A stretch of DNA of 64,000 nt from JBBQKG01 sp038326655 (GTDB lineage Bacteria > Actinomycetota > Thermoleophilia > Solirubrobacterales > JBBDJG01): contig JBBQKG010000009.1 of NCBI GenBank assembly GCA_038326655.1, positions 1 to 64,000 of the forward strand. The letters are read 5' to 3'. The position numbers and the translations under genes are program-made. Of this stretch, positions 1-8,820 are shown one piece after another. A model generated the notes under the pieces. That model saw only the letters and a program-made list of their open reading frames with translations. It searched no databases and was not told where the DNA came from. The stretch's first letter is position 1; the number at the start of each line of letters is the position of its first letter.

Positions 1-1
1 G

Positions 2-163
2 TCGTCGAGCTTCAACGCGATCCTGCCCGGCTCGGTGATCGAGGGCAAGCGCGCGATCTGGGAGCTGAACGAGATCGACGTGTTCGACGGCGGCCCGGAC
101 GGCCAGGCCGGCACCGCGTTCGACAACACGCTGTTTGCGCGCCAAGGTGTGTTCGTTCCGTAG
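2..163 (+). CDS. C-terminal end of a secreted protein with the QGVFVP-type module (5' partial)
   Basis: Only the last 53 residues lie in the window. They contain the motifs VIEGKRAIWEL, VFDGGPDG and a terminal ARQGVFVP before TAG. The same ending closes the next two genes, so this is a third tandem member of a family whose C-terminal module is shared while the N-terminal enzyme domain varies. The N-terminal domain is outside the window and its function cannot be told. The tail overlaps the likely start of the next gene, suggesting transcriptional or translational coupling. Confidence 0.75.
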   Translation, partial: SSSFNAILPGSVIEGKRAIWELNEIDVFDGGPDGQAGTAFDNTLFARQGVFVP

Positions 164-2681
164 CGTTTCGGTTCGCCTGATCGCGCTGGCGGCACTCGCG
201 CTCGTCGTGTTCAGCGACGCCGCGTCCGCGGCCCCCTTCGAGGTGGGGGCGGCAGTCGGTGACTTCACCCCGCCGCCGTTCGGAGCGGTCGCGAACGACC
301 CGGCGAACTGCCTGCCGGCGGATCCCGGCATCTACACCGGTCCGCGGGCGTGGTCGTTCATGGAGCCCTACGCCGACCAGAACGGGGACGGCCGCTACAG
401 CGAGAACGAGCCATTCCTCGACTGCAACGGGAACTCGCGCTGGGACGGGAACTTCATCGGCGGCGGGTCCGACGCGCCGCGCTTCTACACGCACGTGCTG
501 GACCCCGTCGGTGCACGGGCGTTCGTGGTCTCGAGCGGGGCGCGCCGGATCGCCGTCGAGGTGCTCGACCACGAGGGCCTGTTCAACACCTACATGGACC
601 GGATTCGCGCCAAGGTCGCCGCGGATGGATACGACCTGGACGAGACCTTCATCTCCTCGACCCACGACGAGTCCGCGCCCGACTCGCTCGGCCTCTACGG
701 GGTCAACGCGACCACCTCGAGCGTGAACGACTACTGGACGAGCTATCTGGTGGACAGGTCGGCGCAGGCGATCGAGGACGCCTACGACGCCCGGCGCCCC
801 GCCACGGTCCGTTACACGGTCGCTCAGGAGCCCGAGAACATGCGGCAGTGCTGGTCCTCGTATCCGTTCGTCGACAACATGCGCATCCCGGTCCTGCAGG
901 CGGTCGACGCGGGTGGCGACGCGATCGTGACGCTCGGCAACGTGAGCCAGCACGCGGAGACGCTCGGCTTCAATTCCGACCCGCAGGAGAAGGTCGGCGT
1001 CAGCTCGGACTGGCCGCATTTCTTCCGCCAATCGCTCGAGCAGCGCTATGGCGGCGTCGCGATCGAGATGGCGGGCGCGGTGGGGAGCGTGGAGAGCCCG
1101 CAGGTCTTCTCGGGGCCGATCTCGGGGACCCCCGAGCAGTTCTTCTCCGCGAGCCACCCGGCCGGCTGCCGCACGATCTTCAACCCGAACGGGACCACGC
1201 CGCCGCTCGCCTACAACGGCGAGACGCGCGTGTTCGGCGAGCAGCTCGCGGACGCGGTCGCGCAGGCGCTCGGGGCGTCCGCCGAGACGTCGCAGTCGAA
1301 CGAGATCTGGGGCGCCCGCCGCTCGATCTGCGTCCCGATGAGCAACGTGCTGTTCGCGGCCGGCGCGGGCGCCGGCATCTTCGCGAAGCGCTCCGGCTAC
1401 ACCGGCAACTGCACGGTCGAGGAGCCGCCCGCGCCGAACGGCTCGACCACCGGCACCGAGCTGAAGAGCGAGGTGGCCGCCTTCCAGATCGGCGACGGCG
1501 AGTTCATCTCGCTGCCGGGAGAGGTGTTCCCGTTCACGATCTGGAGAAGCCCGCTCGGGGCGGACGACATGCCGTTCCCGCAGTACGACCTGCCGCCGTG
1601 GCCGCTCCCCCACATGCACGCGCCGTACCGGTTCGCGGAGGGCCTCGGCGAGGACATGATCGGCTACATATTCCCGCGCGGCAACGGGGTCGGCGTGCCT
1701 GGAGAGGATCCCAACAACCCCAGCGCCGACGGCACGGACCGCTTCGGCTGCGGGCACTCGGACGACTCCGAGGCGGCCAGCTCGCAGGCCGGCGACATCA
1801 TGGGCAACGCGCTCGTGGGCCTGCTGGATTCGCGCGGCCTACCCGCCGAGCGGGTCGTGACCGGCCGCTACGTGCTGCCCGACGGCTCGCTCTCGCGCGA
1901 CCCGCTCGGGCGCCCGGTGATCAAGTGCGACCTCGATCGCACCTACCAGCCTGCGGGCCCCGCGACCGCGGTGTTCGTGCCGGGAGAAGGGGTCTCCGAG
2001 CCGCGGTCCTGGATCGCCCTCGACGGACGGGCCCAGGGCACGCCCGACCGCAACACGCGCGGCTTTCTCGACGCCGCCGGAAACCGCGTCTGGCTCGACG
2101 TCTGGCCCGACGTGACGGCCACCCCGACCTACGTGCGGCCGAAGGGCGCGACGCCGCTGCGGGTCTCGCTCGTGCCGGCATTCCGCCTCTGCACGGCGCC
2201 GGACCGGACCCATGGGGCCCCGCTCGCGTTCGGCTCGTGCGCCTCGCCGGCGCAGGTTTCCCCAAATCTGACCGTGGGCACGTTCGACGCCAACGGCCAC
2301 GCGGCCGGTTCGGTCGGCTTCGTCCGCTTCGACGCGGTGCCCGGCGACGTCCGCCTGACCGCCTCGCTCACGGACGTGCTTACGCGGCCGGCGTTGAACG
2401 ACTACACGGGCACGCTCGAGCAGCGCACGAGCGTGCGGCTCACGGACACGGGAGGCGGGGAGCCGGCCACGACGCAGGACTTCGTGTTTCCGGTGACGAT
2501 GCCGTGCACAGCGACCGCGTCCACGAGCGTGGGAGCAAGCTGCGCCGTATCGACCACGCTCGACGCCGTGATGCCGGGAGCGATCACGGCCGGCGACCGC
2601 GCGATCTGGGAGGTGGCCGACGTCGAGGTCTTCGACGGCGACGGCTCGCTTTTCGCGCGCCAGGGCGTGTTCGTCCCGTAA
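147..2681 (+). CDS. Secreted neutral ceramidase-like protein with QGVFVP C-terminal module
   Basis: About 844 residues. An N-terminal signal peptide (hydrophobic run LIALAALALVVF, then a likely cleavage after DAASA) shows export. Residues ~30-430 resemble neutral/alkaline ceramidase-type proteins: the opening FEVGAAVGDFTPP, the STHDESAPDSLG stretch, a VSQHAETLG stretch and a late LPGEVFPF motif. Such enzymes hydrolyse the amide bond of ceramide with Zn, but I could not confirm every metal ligand, so the substrate is open. Residues ~655-844 form the lineage-style module starting YVRPKGATPLR, including THGAPLAFGSC and NLTVGTFDANG, and ending RQGVFVP. GTG at 147 overlaps the preceding stop; TTG at 135 in the same frame is an alternative. 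No clear ribosome binding site supports either. Confidence 0.75.
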   Translation: MCSFRSVSVRLIALAALALVVFSDAASAAPFEVGAAVGDFTPPPFGAVANDPANCLPADPGIYTGPRAWSFMEPYADQNGDGRYSENEPFLDCNGNSRWDGNFIGGGSDAPRFYTHVLDPVGARAFVVSSGARRIAVEVLDHEGLFNTYMDRIRAKVAADGYDLDETFISSTHDESAPDSLGLYGVNATTSSVNDYWTSYLVDRSAQAIEDAYDARRPATVRYTVAQEPENMRQCWSSYPFVDNMRIPVLQAVDAGGDAIVTLGNVSQHAETLGFNSDPQEKVGVSSDWPHFFRQSLEQRYGGVAIEMAGAVGSVESPQVFSGPISGTPEQFFSASHPAGCRTIFNPNGTTPPLAYNGETRVFGEQLADAVAQALGASAETSQSNEIWGARRSICVPMSNVLFAAGAGAGIFAKRSGYTGNCTVEEPPAPNGSTTGTELKSEVAAFQIGDGEFISLPGEVFPFTIWRSPLGADDMPFPQYDLPPWPLPHMHAPYRFAEGLGEDMIGYIFPRGNGVGVPGEDPNNPSADGTDRFGCGHSDDSEAASSQAGDIMGNALVGLLDSRGLPAERVVTGRYVLPDGSLSRDPLGRPVIKCDLDRTYQPAGPATAVFVPGEGVSEPRSWIALDGRAQGTPDRNTRGFLDAAGNRVWLDVWPDVTATPTYVRPKGATPLRVSLVPAFRLCTAPDRTHGAPLAFGSCASPAQVSPNLTVGTFDANGHAAGSVGFVRFDAVPGDVRLTASLTDVLTRPALNDYTGTLEQRTSVRLTDTGGGEPATTQDFVFPVTMPCTATASTSVGASCAVSTTLDAVMPGAITAGDRAIWEVADVEVFDGDGSLFARQGVFVP

Positions 2682-2703
2682 GAAAGATTCCCCCGTGGGC
2701 CCC

Positions 2704-2733
2704 TTGACCGCTGGCAGCGGCAGCGGGTAGGGT
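2704..2733 (+). promoter_or_regulatory. Possible sigma70-type promoter for the S15-like hydrolase
   Basis: TTGACC at 2704-2709 and TAGGGT at 2728-2733 are separated by 18 nt, about 70 nt upstream of the ATG at 2806. The -35 is good, the -10 is weak. A perfect palindrome lies just downstream (2745-2758). Confidence 0.4.
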
Positions 2734-2744
2734 CGGTCGACGCC

Positions 2745-2758
2745 TGACATGGATGTCA
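2745..2758. promoter_or_regulatory. Perfect 14-bp palindrome, possible operator
   Basis: TGACAT-GG-ATGTCA is a perfect inverted repeat (6-bp arms, 2-bp spacer) about 12 nt past the putative -10 and 47 nt before the start of the downstream hydrolase, the position expected for a repressor site. The regulator is not identified. Confidence 0.35.
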
Positions 2759-2805
2759 AGTGACGCGTCGCGTCTTGTCATCCGGGAGAGCTGAGGGGGA
2801 AGCAA

Positions 2806-5370
2806 ATGGGCTTGTCAGGCAGCAGCATCAATGTTCCGCGCTGGATCACGGCGATCGTGGCCGTATGTGCATTCCTCGTGATCGCGCCGCAGGCGAACGC
2901 CACGATCACGAACGTGTTTTCGGCCACGGCCGCACCGATTCCCTGCGCCACGCAGGGGACGGGGGTGCGTCTGTGCGACCAGACGATCGCCGGGAACCCC
3001 GGTGGGACGGCGCGCAGCACGGTGCCGACCTTCGACGGCGTGCCGATCGACGTGCGCGTCGCATTCCCGCCCGAGCCCGTGAGCGGCCCGGACGGTCCCT
3101 ACCCGCTGATCATGCTGTTCCACGGCTACGCGGGCTCGAAGCTGTCGCTCGCCAACATGACGCCGTTCCTGAACAAGGGCTACGCCACGATGAGCATCAC
3201 GACCCGCGGCTTCGGCCAGTCGTGCGGCACCGCAACGTCTCGCACCGAGCTCGGCGCGGCCTGCAACCTGGGCTACGTGCGCCTGATGGACACGCGCTAC
3301 GAGGTCCGCGACGCGCAGGAGCTGGCGGGCATGCTCGCCGACGAGACCCGCACGTCGTACACGCAGATCGGCGCGATCGGCGGCTCCTACGGCGGCGGCA
3401 TGTCGATGGCGCTGGGCGCCCTGAAGGACCGCAAGATGCTTCCCGATGGCTCCCTCACCCCGTGGCTGAGCCCGAACGGGACGCCCGTGCAGATCGCCGC
3501 GGCGACCCCGGAGATCCCGTGGACGGACCTCGCGTACTCGCTCGTGCCGAACGGCGGCACGCTCGACTATGCGTCCGACAATCCCTACCAGGGGCGCACC
3601 GGTGTGCTCAAGTCCTCCTGGGAGAACGGGCTCTACAACTCGGGCCTGTCGTTCAACTACGCGCCCGCGGGCCTCGACCCGGACGCGGACCTGCGCAACT
3701 GGCACACCACGTTCAACGCCGGTGAGCCCTACGACGACGGCAGCGGCAACCCGCTGCCCGCGTTCGTGGACATCCGCGACGAGCTCACGACCCACCACTC
3801 GTCGTACTACATCGACCACTCCGAGGCCCCGGCCCCGATGCTGATCTCGAATGGCTGGACCGACGACCTGTTCCCGCCGGACGAGGCGCTGCGGTTCTAC
3901 AACCGCACGCGCACCCAGTACCCGAACGCCGACATCTCGCTGTTCTTCGCGAGCCTCGGGCACCAGCGGGGCCAGAACAAGGCAGCCGACCTCGCGGTCC
4001 GCTCGACCGCCGAGCTGGCATGGTTCGACTACTACGTGAAGGGCCAGGGCAGCGTGCCGTTCCACGGCGTCACGACGCTGACCGAGACCTGCCCGAACAC
4101 GGCCGCCTCCGGCGGCCCATTCTCGGCCGGCAACTGGGCCTCGCTCGCACCGGGCGAGGTGTCGCTCGCCGACGCGACCGTGAAGGTGATCAAGCCGACG
4201 GCCGGGTCGACCGCGATCGCCGCCACGTTCGACCCGCTCACCGGGGCGGGCGCCTGCGGGAGCAACTCGGCGACGGACCAGGTCGACACCGCCACCTACC
4301 GCACCGACCCGGTCCCCGCCGGCGGCTACACGCTGATGGGATCGCCCACGGTCGTCGCCGACATCACCTCGCCCGGATCGAACTCCCAGATCGCGGCGAG
4401 GCTGCTGGACGTCGACCCCGTCGCCAACACGCAGGTCCTGATCGCCCGTGGCCTGTGGCGGCCGGCGATCACCTCGAACCCGCTGCAGCAGGTGTTCCAG
4501 CTACACCCGAACGGCTACAAGGTCGTGGCCGGGCACCTCGTGAAGCTCGAGCTGCTGCCGAAGGACTCGAACACGGCCGCGGGCAACAGCTACGGCCGGA
4601 CCTCGAACGGGCAACAGGACGTGACGGTCCAGAACCTGCAGCTGCGGCTGCCGGTGCTCGACCAGCCCGGCTCGCTTGCCGGCCTGGTCCACAGCCCGTC
4701 CGACAAGGTCGTCCCGGCCGGCTACTCGCTGATGCCGGACTACCTGGCGCAGTACGCGCGGCCGAAGGGCGCCACGCCGATGCGGTTGGCGCTCGTGCCG
4801 GCCTACCAGGAGTGCACGGCTCCCAACGACACACACGGGGCGCCCCTTGCGTTCGCCTCGTGCAACCCGCCCGCGCCGGCGTCGCCGAACCTGACCGTCG
4901 GCACGTTCGACGCAAACGGCGAGCAGGCCAACTCGGTCGGCTACGTGCGGCTCGACACGCTGGTGGGAGACCCGAGCACGCCGGCTGACGAGGCTGACGT
5001 GGCAATCAACGTGTCGCTCAGCGACGTCCGCAACACGGGCGACCTCTCGGACTACGAGGGCGAGCTCCAGGCGACCACGACGCTGCGGATCACCGACCGG
5101 TTGAACGGTCCGACGACGGACGAGTCGGCGACGGTCGACGACACGCCGTTCCCGCTCACGGTGCCGTGTGCCGCGACCCCGGATCCCGCGAAGGGCGCAA
5201 CCTGCGCGATCGCGACCAGCGCCGACGCGGTCGTCCCCGGTAGCGTCCCGGAGGGCAAGCGCTCGATCTGGGAGATGGGGCAGGTGCAGGTGTTCGACGG
5301 CGGCCCCGACGGCGTCGTCTCGACCGCGGACAACTCGCTGTTCGCAGTTCAGGGAGTGTTCGTCCCGTAA
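2806..5370 (+). CDS. Secreted S15/CocE-type serine hydrolase with QGVFVP C-terminal module
   Basis: 854 residues. The start is backed by a purine-rich GAGGGGGAAG site. A signal sequence (WITAIVAVCAFLVIAPQANA) precedes an alpha/beta hydrolase of the X-Pro dipeptidyl-peptidase/CocE type: LIMLFHGYAGSK near the oxyanion side, nucleophile elbow GGSYGGG (Ser ~198), the acid in SNGWTDDLFP and the catalytic His in ASLGHQRGQ. A beta-sandwich region typical of this family follows (residues ~460-620). The last ~210 residues are the shared module starting YARPKGATPMR and ending AVQGVFVP. Exported peptidase or esterase activity is likely; the true substrate is unknown. Confidence 0.8.
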   Translation: MGLSGSSINVPRWITAIVAVCAFLVIAPQANATITNVFSATAAPIPCATQGTGVRLCDQTIAGNPGGTARSTVPTFDGVPIDVRVAFPPEPVSGPDGPYPLIMLFHGYAGSKLSLANMTPFLNKGYATMSITTRGFGQSCGTATSRTELGAACNLGYVRLMDTRYEVRDAQELAGMLADETRTSYTQIGAIGGSYGGGMSMALGALKDRKMLPDGSLTPWLSPNGTPVQIAAATPEIPWTDLAYSLVPNGGTLDYASDNPYQGRTGVLKSSWENGLYNSGLSFNYAPAGLDPDADLRNWHTTFNAGEPYDDGSGNPLPAFVDIRDELTTHHSSYYIDHSEAPAPMLISNGWTDDLFPPDEALRFYNRTRTQYPNADISLFFASLGHQRGQNKAADLAVRSTAELAWFDYYVKGQGSVPFHGVTTLTETCPNTAASGGPFSAGNWASLAPGEVSLADATVKVIKPTAGSTAIAATFDPLTGAGACGSNSATDQVDTATYRTDPVPAGGYTLMGSPTVVADITSPGSNSQIAARLLDVDPVANTQVLIARGLWRPAITSNPLQQVFQLHPNGYKVVAGHLVKLELLPKDSNTAAGNSYGRTSNGQQDVTVQNLQLRLPVLDQPGSLAGLVHSPSDKVVPAGYSLMPDYLAQYARPKGATPMRLALVPAYQECTAPNDTHGAPLAFASCNPPAPASPNLTVGTFDANGEQANSVGYVRLDTLVGDPSTPADEADVAINVSLSDVRNTGDLSDYEGELQATTTLRITDRLNGPTTDESATVDDTPFPLTVPCAATPDPAKGATCAIATSADAVVPGSVPEGKRSIWEMGQVQVFDGGPDGVVSTADNSLFAVQGVFVP

Positions 5371-5426
5371 GTAGCCACGGGCGGGCATGGACCCGTCACG
5401 AACACCTCCATAGGTTGTAGGCATAG

Positions 5427-5458
5427 GGACGGATCCGGTCGAGAGGCCGGATCCGTCC
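5427..5458 (+). terminator. Strong hairpin between the hydrolase gene and recA
   Basis: A perfect 12-bp stem (GGACGGATCCGG paired with CCGGATCCGTCC) with an 8-nt loop lies 57 nt after the hydrolase stop. There is no T-run after it, so it may be a T-less terminator or a structure in the recA leader. Confidence 0.5.
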
Positions 5459-5517
5459 GATGTCGGGCCTAGCTTTCGTGGGCCAACGAGCGATACCGCT
5501 GCAACCGGGAGGCAAGC

Positions 5518-6708
5518 GTGACGGAATCCAAGAGCGAGAAGAACGGCAGGTCCCCACGGGTCAACGGCAAGGCGGAACGCGATCCGGCCCGGGGTCAGGC
5601 GCTCAAGGCCGCCGTCACGCAGATCGAGCGCCAATTCGGCCAGGGCTCGCTGATGCGCCTCGGCGACGACGCGTTCGCCGTCTCCGTGGCCGCAATCCCC
5701 ACTGGTGCGCTCTCGCTCGATCTCGCGCTCGGTGTCGGGGGCGTGCCCCGCGGGCGCATCGTCGAGATCTTCGGCCCCGAGGCCTCGGGCAAGACCACGC
5801 TCGTCTACGAGATCATCGCTCAGGCCCAGAAGATGGGCGGCGTCTGCGCGTTCGTCGATGCCGAGCATGCGATCGACCCGTCATACGCGAGCCGGATCGG
5901 GGTGGACATCGACGAGCTGCTCGTCTCCCAGCCCGACCACGGCGAGCAGGCGCTCGAGATCACCGACGTGCTGATCCGCTCGGGAGCGGTCGACATCGTC
6001 GCGATCGACTCCGTCGCGGCGCTCACCCCGCGCGCGGAGCTCGAGGGCCAGATGGGGGATCAGACGGTGGGGCTGCAGGCCCGTCTGATGTCCCAGGCGC
6101 TGCGGAAGCTCGCCGGCAACCTCAACCGCGCCAACACTGTTTGCATCTTCACGAACCAAATCCGCGAGAAGGTCGGCGTGATGTTCGGCTCGCCGGAGAC
6201 GCAGCCCGGCGGGCGTGCGCTCAAGTTCTACGCGTCGCAGCGCATCGACATCCGGCGCATCGAGACGCTCAAGGAGGGCACCGAGGCGGTCGGCAACCGC
6301 GTGCGTGCCAAGGTCGTGAAGAACAAGGTCGCGGCGCCGTTCCGCCAGGCCGAATTCGACATCGAGTACGGCGTCGGGATCTCCTCGGAGGGCTGCATCC
6401 TCGATCTCGGGATCGAGCACGGCATCGTCCAGAAGTCGGGCGCGTTCTTCAGCTACGACGGCGAGCGCCTCGGTCAGGGGCGCAACAACGCGAAGGCGTT
6501 CCTGCGCGAGAGTAAGGCGATGGCGAAAGAGATCGAGTCGAAGATCTACGTGGTGCTCGGCCTCGACCGCCCGGGCGTGCCGGCGCAGGCGGACCCCGAG
6601 ACGCCAGAGACACAACCAGATTCAGCAAAGGCCGCCGTGCCCGTCAACGGCGACTCGGCCGACGGCGCAGCGGCCGAAGCGCCCGCGCCTGAGCGCCAGG
6701 CCGCTTAG
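5518..6708 (+). CDS. recA: Recombinase RecA
   Basis: 396 residues, GTG start with a GGGAGG site 6-11 nt upstream. RecA binds single-stranded DNA, drives strand exchange in recombinational repair and triggers self-cleavage of LexA-type repressors. Visible marks are the Walker A loop GPEASGKTT (~residue 83), the AVDIVAIDSVAAL Walker B strand, the L2 region FTNQIREKVGVMFG, and GGRALKFYASQRIDIRR. Residues after ~350 form an acidic, Ala/Pro-rich tail somewhat longer than in E. coli. No recX follows. I found no clear LexA box of the TCGAAC-N4-GTTCGA kind in the 147 nt upstream. A long perfect hairpin overlaps the stop codon. Confidence 0.98.
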   Translation: MTESKSEKNGRSPRVNGKAERDPARGQALKAAVTQIERQFGQGSLMRLGDDAFAVSVAAIPTGALSLDLALGVGGVPRGRIVEIFGPEASGKTTLVYEIIAQAQKMGGVCAFVDAEHAIDPSYASRIGVDIDELLVSQPDHGEQALEITDVLIRSGAVDIVAIDSVAALTPRAELEGQMGDQTVGLQARLMSQALRKLAGNLNRANTVCIFTNQIREKVGVMFGSPETQPGGRALKFYASQRIDIRRIETLKEGTEAVGNRVRAKVVKNKVAAPFRQAEFDIEYGVGISSEGCILDLGIEHGIVQKSGAFFSYDGERLGQGRNNAKAFLRESKAMAKEIESKIYVVLGLDRPGVPAQADPETPETQPDSAKAAVPVNGDSADGAAAEAPAPERQAA

Positions 6709-6735
6709 CGGCTGTCTCAGAGACAGCCGCTAAGC
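6703..6735 (+). terminator. 15-bp perfect inverted repeat overlapping the recA stop codon
   Basis: GCTTAGCGGCTGTCT at 6703-6717 pairs perfectly with 6721-6735 across a 3-nt loop CAG. The recA stop TAG (6706-6708) lies inside the left arm. There is no T-tract. It probably ends or stabilises the recA mRNA. Confidence 0.6.
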
Positions 6736-7055
6736 GATGCGGCGTGAAGGTCGGGGCCGGTGCGGGGCGTGCCCGATCTCGCAAGCCGCCGCGCGGCCCT
6801 GTTGAGAAACTGACGCCCCGGTAATACGATGCTCGTGCGCAGCCGGCTCGGCCGCGCGGAGACCAGATCAGCATCTGAACATCGATTTGACGTCACTGAA
6901 ATGGCTTTGTGTCTCACAGCAGATACGCAATCGACGTCCTCGGCTGGATCGCGGAGGGACCTTCTGATCAAGGGCTGATCCGCCAGCCTTAGCCGATCGA
7001 CCGGCCTCCAAAGGCACATTTCAGGGCCGGCAGCCTTTCAACGACGTGGTCTCAC
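6736..7055 (+). ncRNA. Gene-free stretch before rny, possible non-coding RNA
   Basis: No convincing reading frame fills the space between recA and rny. A textbook intrinsic terminator sits at 7056-7089 in forward orientation with no forward gene directly before it except recA, which already has its own hairpin. Pairable segments are visible (for example GGCTGG near 6943 with CCAGCC near 6990). An unrecognised small RNA, or a transcribed leader, is the simplest reading. No known RNA family was recognised, and the 5' end is not defined. Confidence 0.3.
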
Positions 7056-7089
7056 GAAGCCGAGCATGCTGCTCGGCTTCGATGTTTTT
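7056..7089 (+). terminator. Rho-independent terminator upstream of rny
   Basis: GAAGCCGAGCA pairs with TGCTCGGCTTC (perfect 11-bp stem, 3-nt loop) and is followed by GATGTTTTT, giving a real T-tract. It lies 90 nt before the rny start and points forward. Confidence 0.75.
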
Positions 7090-7178
7090 CGACTTCGCAC
7101 AAATCAGCATCGTGAGAACGGATCCGCGCCGGTCACGGCCGATCGTAGAGCCGCGCGCCCGACCAGGGAGGCTCGACC

Positions 7179-8798
7179 ATGGAGATCTTGATAGCCGGCG
7201 TCGCCGCGACGCTCGTTGCTGCCGTCATATGGATGATGCGGGGACGGCAGAGGCTGTTGCAGCCCGCCCAGAAAGGACTCGTGCAGGCGCCGCCAGCGCA
7301 CCGGCCACGCGGCGATGCCCACGCGGGGGCCGGTCGACCCACACCGCGGCAGGATGCGCACGAGGAGGCACATCCAGAGGCACATCCAGAGGCACATCCA
7401 GAGGCAGCGCCGCCGGCCGCGCCAGAGCCGGCCCGGGACACCGCTGAGGAGCTGGTCCGGCTCAGGGAGCGCCTCGAGCAAGAGCTTGCGGAGCGGCGGG
7501 CCGAGATCGGCCGGCTCGAGGAGCGCGGCCTCCAGCGCGAGCAGTCGCTCGAGCGGCGGCTGTCGGAGGTCGATCTGCGCGAGCGGACCCTCAACGAGCG
7601 TCAGCTGAGCCTCGAGCAGCGCGCGGAGGCGCTGCGGCGCGCCGGGGACGAGCACGTGCGGGCGCTCGAAGGCGTGGCCGGGATGTCCCGCGCACAGGCC
7701 AAGCAGGCGCTCATGAGCGAGCTCGAGGCCGATGCGCGCCACGACGTCGCGCGCACCGTTCGCCAGATCGAGGAGGAGGCGCGACGTGATTCCACGCGCA
7801 GGGCCAGGAACATTCTTGCGGCCGCGATGCAGCGCCTCGCGGCGGGCCATGCAGCGGAAACCACCGTGTCGGTCGTGGAGCTGCCTTCCGACGACATGAA
7901 GGGCCGCATCATCGGGCGCGAGGGCCGCAACATCCGGGCGCTCGAGAGCATCACCGGGGTCGACTTCATCATCGACGACACTCCCTCGGCGGTCGTGCTC
8001 TCGGCCTTCGACGGCGTGCGGCGCCAGATCGCGAAGCTGACGCTCGAGAAGCTCGTCCAGGATGGGCGGATCCACCCGGCCAGGATCGAGGAGGCCTTCT
8101 ACCAGGCGCGGTCGGAGATCGAGAACCACATCGTCGAGCAGGGCGAGCAGGCGCTGTTCGAGGCCAACGTGCACTCGATCCATCCGGAGCTGGTGAAGCT
8201 GCTCGGTCGCCTGAAGTACCGGACCAGCTACGGCCAGAACGTCTTGAGCCACTCGATCGAGGTCGCACGACTCGCCGCGATGATGGCCGACGAGCTCGGC
8301 GCAAGCGCCAAGACCGCCCGCCGGGCGGCCCTGCTGCACGACATGGGCAAGGCGGTGAGCCACGAGACCGAAGGCCCGCACGCGCTCGTGGGCGGCGAGC
8401 TGGCTCGGCGCTACGGCGAGACCGAGGCGGTCGCGCACGCGCTGGAGGCACACCACAACGAGGTCGAGATGCAGACCGTCGAGGCGGTCATCGTCCAGAC
8501 CGCGGACGCCCTGTCGGGCGCGCGGCCGGGCGCGCGGGGGGAGTCCCTGGAGCACTACGTGAAGCGCCTCAAGGACCTGGAGGAGGTCGCTTCGCGCCGA
8601 GACGGGGTCGAGAAGGTCTACGCGATGCAGGCCGGGCGTGAGATCCGCGTGATGGTCTCGCCCGGCGCTGTCAGCGACGACGAGGCGGCGATGCTGTCGC
8701 ACGAGATCGCGCGTGACATCGAGCGCGAGCTGGAGTACCCGGGCCAGATCAAGGTGACGGTGATCCGGGAGAGCCGGACCGTCGACATCGCGAAGTAG
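7179..8798 (+). CDS. rny: Ribonuclease Y
   Basis: 539 residues, ATG start after a GGGAGG site. RNase Y is a membrane-anchored endoribonuclease that starts mRNA decay. The order of parts is normal: an N-terminal membrane helix (ILIAGVAATLVAAVIWMM), a long charged coiled-coil region (~residues 85-210), a KH domain with GRIIGREGRNIRALE, then an HD domain with the metal ligands in HSIEVARLA, LLHDMGKA and AHHNEVE. Between anchor and coil is a short low-complexity repeat of HPEA units, encoded by a 12-nt tandem repeat. The next gene is miaB, 22 nt away. Confidence 0.95.
   Translation: MEILIAGVAATLVAAVIWMMRGRQRLLQPAQKGLVQAPPAHRPRGDAHAGAGRPTPRQDAHEEAHPEAHPEAHPEAAPPAAPEPARDTAEELVRLRERLEQELAERRAEIGRLEERGLQREQSLERRLSEVDLRERTLNERQLSLEQRAEALRRAGDEHVRALEGVAGMSRAQAKQALMSELEADARHDVARTVRQIEEEARRDSTRRARNILAAAMQRLAAGHAAETTVSVVELPSDDMKGRIIGREGRNIRALESITGVDFIIDDTPSAVVLSAFDGVRRQIAKLTLEKLVQDGRIHPARIEEAFYQARSEIENHIVEQGEQALFEANVHSIHPELVKLLGRLKYRTSYGQNVLSHSIEVARLAAMMADELGASAKTARRAALLHDMGKAVSHETEGPHALVGGELARRYGETEAVAHALEAHHNEVEMQTVEAVIVQTADALSGARPGARGESLEHYVKRLKDLEEVASRRDGVEKVYAMQAGREIRVMVSPGAVSDDEAAMLSHEIARDIERELEYPGQIKVTVIRESRTVDIAK
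7365..7406 (+). repeat. 12-nt tandem repeat inside rny
   Basis: Three perfect copies of GAGGCACATCCA (7365-7400) plus a half copy encode repeated EAHP units in the linker just after the membrane anchor. A repeat of this kind can change copy number by slippage without breaking the frame. Confidence 0.8.
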
Positions 8799-8820
8799 CG
8801 AGAGATACCCTGACGACCCG

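Noticed and set aside
12..1757. 581-residue reverse-strand frame opposite the ceramidase-like gene
   Set aside because: Arg/Ala/Val-rich shadow frame typical of high-GC DNA with no domain; the forward gene has signal peptide and family motifs.
5371..5517. LexA/SOS box before recA
   Set aside because: No TCGAAC-N4-GTTCGA or CGAAC-N4-GTTCG site was found; CGAACACCTCCATAGG lacks the second arm.
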